The notes beneath the pieces are model-generated. The model was not told the DNA's origin. It made no database searches and worked only from the letters and a program-made list of their open reading frames with translations. 64,000 nucleotides of DNA, from assembly GCF_001522545.3 (NCBI RefSeq), contig NC_031777.1, positions 973,074 to 1,037,073 of the forward strand. The letters run 5' to 3'. Every line of letters starts with the position of its first letter. The stretch's first letter is position 1. Shown in pieces: positions 10,640-64,000 of the stretch. The DNA is from Parus major. Lineage: Eukaryota; Chordata; Aves; Passeriformes; Paridae. Both the position numbers and the translations under genes were made by a program.

Positions 10640-13440
10640 GTGATCCCCTCCATGGGGTCAGGTTCTGTTGTTTCCAGGCTCCAGCCCTGCAGAGCTCTCA
10701 TGCAGAGATCCCACAAGCTCCACTGGCATCCCACACTCCCAGTGCCCAGGGCCATCCTGGAGCTCAGCCACCTCCAAAAATCATCGAGTAGGCTGAAAAG
10801 CAGCAGAAAATACAGACACACACATTGCACAAGCCTTGTTTTATTGAGAGGAAAAAAATGCAGCCAAGAGAGCAGGGGTGAGGAGTGCTGGCAGGGCATC
10901 CTGCAGCCGGATGGCCTCTCGGTACCCAGCCCTTCCAGCCATGTGCTTCAGCTTTACATTCCAGGCCAGCAGCTCTCCCCACACCAAACCACGCTGTTTT
11001 ATCTATTTATGGTAGAAAGCTTGGAGGAGGAGGAGGCTTCTTTCTTCCTCTGGCATTTGGGGCAGCATCAAGCACAGTCCCCAGGGGCTGCACAGGGTCC
11101 TGGCCCAATAAACATTGCCCAGCACCACTGCTGCCTCACCAAGCCTGTTTTCCAGGGAGTGTGGTGGGCTGGTGCCCCTCTTGATGCACCTACAGGCTGA
11201 AGGTGCTGGTGGGGGAACTGTAAAACTGAGAGCAGGAAAATGCCACGTTTTGGAAGGCAGGAATACACCAGGTACTGGAGCAGTGGAAAAGGACAGAGAA
11301 CACAGTGGGACACTTGTGATGATCACCTGCAGCTCCAGGGATTTTCAGTGAGATGCTTCACCCCATTGCTGTCCTCCCAACATTAACACTGTTGTCTTAG
11401 GTGTAGCACTGTGTATTTGTGTATCACAATGAAGCATTTGGTTCATCCATCATCCCCCACGCTTTATTTTGGGAAAATATGCAATGGTTGTAAAAAGTGA
11501 GATGATCTGTGGAAGATAAGTTTGTTTAAGCTGCAGGGTGGGCAGCAGGTGGGAGCCCAGAAGAGGGAGGAGGCTGAAAGATTCATTCCTGCTCCAGGGC
11601 AGGCCCAGAGCCAGGCTGGGAATCTCACCTGAGCCAGGGCTGGTGAAGGATCCCCCTGGGTACTGCTGTCCCCAGGATTTGCAGCAGGGCTCAGCCCAGG
11701 GGGGTCAGGAACTCATCACCCTGTCACTGTCACACCCAGAGCTGGGAGCCCTGGAGAGAGCCAAGCAGGCAGCAGCCAGTGCCCAGCAAACCTGCCACCA
11801 AGGGTGGGAGAAAGGCATTTCTGGCCCAAAACAGGACAGGAGGTGAGGCTGGAGTCCCCCTACACCCCACAGCTCCCCGGGGGTTTGAGCCAAGGCCCGG
11901 GATGAAAGGCAGGGTTTGTGCAGAGCCCCGGGGAGCAGCAGCACCTCGGTGAGCCCAGACACCGAGGGCAGACAGCTCCCAGCCCTCCCCGCACAGGGGC
12001 CTTTCAGGCTGGCAAGTCCATCTCTTAATTGACTGAGAAAATAAAGGAGGACAAGCCAATGTACACAGGATTTCCAGAAAGCTGGGCTGGAGCTGAACAG
12101 CGCTGAATACACTGCTTTACTTAACAGGCTTTGGGAAAACAAGCCCTCCCTGCCCACATCCCAGCAAGAAGCCAGCCTGAGCCCAGGGGGGTGCTGGATC
12201 TGGCCCCAGTCACATTTAACCCCCCTCTGGCTCTTGCCCTGGAGAAAAGTTACAACCTTTTCACAGCCTCAACATTATTAAGGAAAAGAAATTGAATTCC
12301 CTGAAGAAAATTGTTCCCTGATTTCTGGGAGGTTCAGCACAATTATTTCTGATGACCAGAGTCCTAGAAAAGAGATCACACACCAAATCCCATTCAAATT
12401 AAAAAAAAGCAAGAGCTACTCCAGTGTAAATAGCCAGGAGCAAGTTATCTGATTAAATGTCATGAAACAACTCCATCAACCGGGGTCAATGACTGAAAGC
12501 TCCACCTGGCCTCAAAGGCAGCTGGCGTGGTTTGGGGTTTTGGAGAGGCACACATCAAACCTGGGTTATTTGGAGGCACATTTACTTTTAATTAAACTTC
12601 TGCAGAAAAACTCCCTTTGATAGTCCAAAGCCTGGTACATTCCCACAGCCGACTGTGAGAAACCCCTCTGACTTCCCAATGGTTTTATTACTACAGAATT
12701 TAACAGTAATCCTTTCAGCAGCATTTCCTTAAAAATAGAAGAGTGAATGAGTTCCCCTTTTTGGGGTGTCCTTTTAAGATGAAACAAGCTGAAGACAACC
12801 TCAGGGCAGGGAAAGATGACCACAACTCAGTTACTTTTATAGCCCATTTCTAGATGGAAGCAGTGTCCACATTCACTCAGTCCATGCCCACCCTCCTTTC
12901 CAAGCATTTACTGGAGCTGTGCTCCTACAGATCCTTGGGAAAAAGGTGATTTACCCCGAGTGTGACCTGCTCAGAGGTTCCTTCTGCCCACGGCTGCATT
13001 TGTGGATTCCAGCACTTCAGATTTACTCCCTATTGCTGCAGTTTTACCCTGAACAAAACCAGCCTGGGCAGGAATGGACTCCAGCTCCTCTGGTGGCCCT
13101 GAGCTGCTGCTTCCCACCCCACCCCAGCGTTGGCAGCAACACCTCTGACCAAAGATCAACCTGCCCAGCTCCTGGTGGTGCTTGCAGAGCCACCCCAACA
13201 CTCCTGGCTGCATCCTCCCTTTCCCCAGAGGTGCAGAGCCAGCCAGCACCTCCTCCCCAGGCAGGAATTACTCCTCAGAGCCCAAGACACCAAAGGTTCC
13301 CGGTGTTTGTAGGACCAAGTTCCCTCTGGTGGCGGCTGAACACATCCTGCCTGTCCCGATCCCACAGGGCAGGGCAGGGCAGGCTCCCTGAACTCATCCC
13401 TTTCCCCTGGGGCTGTTGGTGCCTCCAGAGGCTGCCTGGA
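10640..13440. other. Spacer between the MYOC and PRRC2C 3' ends; no gene recognised
   Basis: I see no recognisable protein segment and no splice-bounded exon in this 2.8 kb. Open frames on both strands are short and composition-driven. It separates two convergent transcripts. Confidence 0.6.
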
Positions 13441-13449
13441 ACAGGGGTA

Positions 13450-13840
13450 GACAGAGTTAAAGGAATAAAGTAGGGATTTATTAAAAATCCTTCAAAGGAT
13501 GCACCTTGGGCACTGCAAGAGCCTGGCCAAGGCTCCACCCAAGGTGGAGGTTATGAGTTTTCACACTTTGATCAGTTTTGGTCCATTTCCATGTTGGGTG
13601 AATTGTCCAATTCCAGCTGCAGGTGATGCAGTCCCATCCTCCCAGATTGCTCTCCTCAATTCGCTGCTGGTTGTGCTTTTTGGGGCTGGAGCTGCAGCGC
13701 TGTCCTTGGTTGTGGGGCTGGAAAAGGATTGTTGTGTGTGCCTGAGCTGTGAGGAGAACTGGCTGACACTTCATATGGAGCTCAGAGTTACCAGTGCACT
13801 ACAGAACCTGGGAAATATGAAAGGCAGAACTTGAGGGATC
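13450..13840 (-). mobile_element. Probable solo LTR of an avian endogenous retrovirus
   Basis: The stretch from GGGATTTATTAAAAATCC to about GGCAGAACTTGAGGG resembles, from memory, a repeat seen widely in songbird genomes and classed as an ERV LTR. The TTTATT near 13477 would be an AATAAA on the minus strand, so I assign the element to minus. No gag, pol or env coding sequence is next to it. The exact ends and target-site duplication are not clear, so the borders are approximate. Confidence 0.45.
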
Positions 13841-14036
13841 AGAGTCACTCACTGGCTGAGGGGACAACCGGCATCATCCCAGCTCCTGCCTCAACAACCC
13901 CCAGCTCCACCCACTGCAATTCCCAGCAATTCCCATCCAGAGGCCACAGAGGAGCTTCTGGGAGCATTTTCCTTCAGGAGCCTTTCCCTGGGAGCTCCAC
14001 TCACCTCCTGCAGCAATCATGAGAGCAGCCAGGGGC

Positions 14037-14058
14037 TTTATTTAGAGAATACTTTATT
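14037..14058 (-). terminator. PRRC2C: Polyadenylation signals of PRRC2C
   Basis: Two AATAAA hexamers on the minus strand (TTTATT at 14053-14058 and 14037-14042) lie about 1.87 kb beyond the PRRC2C stop. The predicted cleavage point is near 14015-14035. Confidence 0.6.
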
Positions 14059-15419
14059 AGTTTCTGTAATCAAACCCATGTAAATAAGACCGTACATATT
14101 TCATACAGTGCGTTACCCCTGTACAAATGGAAAAAAAATTAAGTTTAACATTTCTAGACCAATATGGCTGTTAATTTCTGTACAATGCCAACTCACACTA
14201 CAAGTGGGATACTTTTTTCCAAAGTTGACATCACAGCTAGTTTCCAAAAATTCAAATTATATATATATTTATATAAAAAGATAACCAATAGCGATTCACT
14301 AGGCATCAATAGCAGCAACAGCCTTTCCAGCTTCTGCAGTCATTTGAACAAAATTATACACATTAGACTTTCAACTCTTCCTTCCAAAAAACGTAAAAAA
14401 AAAAGGAAAAAAAAACCAAAATCCCAGAAAAAACCAGCAAATTCTGCTACTGATGTGGTACCTGGTGCTTTTTATTAGCTTTTTCAATCATTGTCTGGAA
14501 AAAAACCTCTAGAATAACATTATTAAAAACAGCTCCAGTATAGCACAGTCACTACTACATATCATAAGCAGGTACAGGATATCTTACATTCACAGAAGTA
14601 TCATACAGTACTGTCCTACAGCTAGAATACTAGAGGATACAATTAAAAAGGCATTTATTTTGACTTGATTCTACTTTCCAGCACACTGTGGGCAAGGAGG
14701 TGGTGCGATGCAGCTCTGATATAAAGAATGCACCTTTGAGAGAAAGCTCTCAGTAATCTGATAAGGTTTCTTTTATTCTCGTGGCACAGTTTAAGTGCTC
14801 GTTGCTGTGTTACAGACAGAAACTGGAAACCGTTTAGGGACCACTGGCATCATATAAAGACAGCTGGACAGGGGTGAACAGAACAAATCTGACTATTGAT
14901 GCAACGAACCTTCAACTCCAGGGGTGAGAGCCACTGAGGGGGCAGCGGGTGGAGAGGACACAGGTGGCCAAGTAGCTTTTTTCATATGGTGATCTAAATG
15001 CAGTAAATTGTCATCCAAGCAGCAGCAGCCAGCAAAGCACTGCCTCCAGAGGGAAATCCAACACTGCCAGTGTTACTCTGTGTTAGGTTAAACCTTGCGT
15101 GGCAAATCCCTGGATCCCTCTGTTTATACAAGATAGAAGCTTCTTAAGTCACTAAAAACTTAACACACGTTACTTGGCCCAGCACCATCTTCAGATCTGC
15201 ATGTTCTCATACTCAAGGGTTTATAAAAAGATAAATAGCAGCTGAAGATAATAAAGAGAAGTCATTGTGTCAGCTAGGAAATGCCTCCCCACCGTTGCTA
15301 CTCTCAGTGCTGTGGCTTTGGGAAGCAGAAGGGTGCGAGGCAAACGGGGAGCACACACCCCAAAGCAGCCTTCATGCTGTTAGAGCAGATGTGAGCCCTG
15401 AGAGCCTGGGGGGCTCAGC

Positions 15420-15674
15420 NNNNNNNNNNNNNNNNNNNNNNNNNNNNNNNNNNNNNNNNNNNNNNNNNNNNNNNNNNNNNNNNNNNNNNNNNNNNNNNNN
15501 NNNNNNNNNNNNNNNNNNNNNNNNNNNNNNNNNNNNNNNNNNNNNNNNNNNNNNNNNNNNNNNNNNNNNNNNNNNNNNNNNNNNNNNNNNNNNNNNNNNN
15601 NNNNNNNNNNNNNNNNNNNNNNNNNNNNNNNNNNNNNNNNNNNNNNNNNNNNNNNNNNNNNNNNNNNNNNNNNN
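15420..15674. other. Assembly gap (255 N)
   Basis: This is an unbroken run of N. It abuts a 25-bp minisatellite directly, so the missing sequence is probably more copies of that repeat. Its true length is unknown. Confidence 0.95.
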
Positions 15675-15775
15675 GGACACACAGCAGCAGCAGCAGCTGG
15701 GACACACAGCAGCAGCAGCAGCTGGGACACACAGCAGCAGCAGCAGCTGGGACACACAGCAGCAGCAGCTGGCAC
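15675..15775. repeat. 25-bp minisatellite with (CAG)n core
   Basis: Four visible copies start at 15676, 15701, 15726 and 15751 (GACACACAG followed by CAG repeats and CTGG). The last copy is one CAG shorter. On the PRRC2C transcript strand the core reads CTG repeats. The unit is not a multiple of three, so each copy shifts frame and one reading gives Gln, Ala and Ser runs in turn. Confidence 0.9.
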
Positions 15776-15924
15776 CCAGCTGCTGCTGGCTTCTATGCCC
15801 CGTGGGGCTGCTCAGAGCCCGGCAGGGAGAACAGGCTGCTCTTCATCCTTCGGGCCACCAATTGACGCTGCTGACACCTCGCCCACCCTTCCCTTCCCCC
15901 CACCCTCCACCAGAACACGGCCTC

Positions 15925-62542
<46,618 letters not shown>

Positions 62543-64000
62543 CTGGAATCACAGGAAAGGCACTTGTGAATACAAGAGGGTGAGCACAGAATAAGATTGT
62601 CAGGATGGCTACTGCAAACAAGGCAATAAAATAAGGGAGTTGTGCAGCTGAAGAACCAATAACTACTCTTCTTACATAAAAGGAGTTGTTATAGTAACAG
62701 TTAAAAAATAAAATAGATTAGCTAATTACTTCAAGATTCCATTTCCCAAAGAGGAGAGGAGTGAATGAAAATGGCTGGGCAGAAAATGCAGCCAGGCATG
62801 AACTGAATTACAGCTTTTAAAGAAGTGTATTGGACAATCAAAAAAACAATCCATCTACAACCATCGAAGGGGATAATTTGGATTAATGTTCTCTTGCCTT
62901 GGGAGTTAACAGGAAAACACTTCCAAGACCACCATGAATTGAGAGAAGGCAAATACATGTCAGGATTTACCAAATAAAAGGAATTGATAAGAAAAGCTGA
63001 AGACACAATGAAAAACTCTATGGGTACCATGAACTGGAACCCAGAAACTTATGTCTTAAGAAATGGTCTCATTCTCACCATCTTAACAATGAAGAGGCAC
63101 AAGCACTCCTTTTGTCCAGTGTAAAAACCAGACACAAGCCCTCTTTCTAGTCTGCAGATTCAGTCATACTGTTCAACTTCTTTCAATAAAGGCTATTTCT
63201 GAAATCTGCATGTTCAGGTAACTTAAGACTCAAAGCATTATTGTCTAAAACCAACTAAGCCTAACCCTCCAGCTCCTTAGTAGGAACTTTTGATAAAACC
63301 AGAATTATGGGGAAAATCCTGTAGTCTAGAATCACTTTATTACACCAGTGAGGAGAGAAGCAGCATGGTGGTCATGTCACTTAACCAAGAAACAACTATA
63401 AATGCTTCAAGTAGATCCTCAAGTGATCCTAAATTTCTGAGGACTAGCACTAAGAAGTCAGTTCCATTTGGGTTCTGCAGTCATCAACCCAAAGCACTAC
63501 ACAGGACTCTCAGAACTGAGAGAGAAGCAAATACCATTAAAAAGATCACTGCTGGGCAGAAACACACAAGCTTCTCATAGAGATAACTAAATGCAATTTT
63601 CATGTTCCAAGAGAGTATTACAATCTAGAAAAAAACAACCCAGTTCTCAATTTTTATTTTTCATTTGTATTTTCTTACAGCTGCACATTTTCTGAGCAGG
63701 CTTTGGGAATTTATGACTGAAATGGCTGTACTTTGTGACACAAGCAAAACAAAACCAACAATATTTAAGAAACTACTCCTTGCATTTCTCCTCTTTCAAA
63801 CACCAGCCTGTTTAGAATTTTAGTTAACCAAGCACTGCCCTGCAAATATGGATGAGGAAAAGAACTCAGCTGAATTAATTAAACAATACACAACAGCCTG
63901 CACTATCCAGGAAAGAGACTGAGGCAATACCCACAGAATGAGTGACAACTGGAGAAAGCAGTAAAAGAATTAATTTTCAAAACTGCAAGGAACAACACAT
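62543..64000 (-). other. PRRC2C: PRRC2C intron running off the right edge
   Basis: The protein lacks its first residues, including the start and the conserved R-H-G-L-Q-S-L-G-K-V block expected in the preceding exons. I looked for these here on the minus strand and did not find them, so I read the stretch as intron and place the first exons beyond 64000. Confidence 0.6.

Larger units (their letters stand above)
14030..15924 (-). other. PRRC2C: PRRC2C 3' UTR
   Basis: It runs from the TAA stop to the tandem AATAAA signals. The half nearest the poly(A) signals is AT-rich and typical of a long vertebrate 3' UTR. The part near the stop is interrupted by a 255-base assembly gap and a CAG/CTG minisatellite. 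The frames that span the gap are not coding. Confidence 0.7.

Noticed and set aside
13499..13834. 111-aa frame with a hydrophobic middle
   Set aside because: Falls within the probable LTR; not a gene.
15675..15775. Evenly spaced repeats resembling a CRISPR array
   Set aside because: Units are contiguous with no spacers, CAG-based, and in a vertebrate 3' UTR.

Overview
This is a vertebrate nuclear genomic window, almost certainly avian and probably passerine. The genes have short exons with GT-AG introns. An old CR1 3'-end fragment and a segment resembling a passerine endogenous-retrovirus LTR are present. A small, very GC-rich gene sits beside a long AT-richer one. I found no prokaryotic gene, CRISPR array, rRNA, tRNA or intact transposon. 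Gene identities come from recalled human protein sequences, not from a database search.

Layout: (1) 1-7830, minus strand: the 5' part of VAMP4, a trans-Golgi/endosomal R-SNARE. Three coding exons encode the first 54 residues plus part of codon 55; the SNARE motif and membrane anchor must lie left of position 1. (2) 7831-8394: a CpG-rich divergent promoter of 564 bp between the start codons of VAMP4 and MYOC, with a GC-box tandem array and a TATA box for MYOC. (3) 8395-10242, plus strand: a complete, very compact MYOC (myocilin; three exons, 468 aa). Its five cysteines and the main calcium ligands of the olfactomedin domain match human myocilin. (4) 10.6-14.0 kb: spacer between the convergent 3' ends of MYOC and PRRC2C, with a probable solo LTR at about 13.45-13.84 kb. 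(5) 14.0-62.5 kb and beyond, minus strand: PRRC2C, a large disordered RNA-associated protein. I placed 32 coding exons with exact splice borders. They join in one open frame of 2641 residues ending at a stop at 15925-15927. About the first 110 residues (by comparison with human) lie right of the window. The 3' UTR (about 14.03-15.92 kb) contains a 255-base assembly gap flanked by a 25-bp CAG-containing minisatellite.

The genes do not form a functional pathway. The set VAMP4-MYOC-PRRC2C matches the human 1q24.3 neighbourhood, but as I recall the human map VAMP4 and MYOC are on the same strand there, whereas here they are head to head. I see no undescribed molecular system. The points most worth a second look are the VAMP4/MYOC orientation, the GC-box array, the minisatellite and gap in the PRRC2C 3' UTR, the coding Glu-Arg microsatellite, an apparently absent PRRC2C segment, and the extreme compaction of MYOC.
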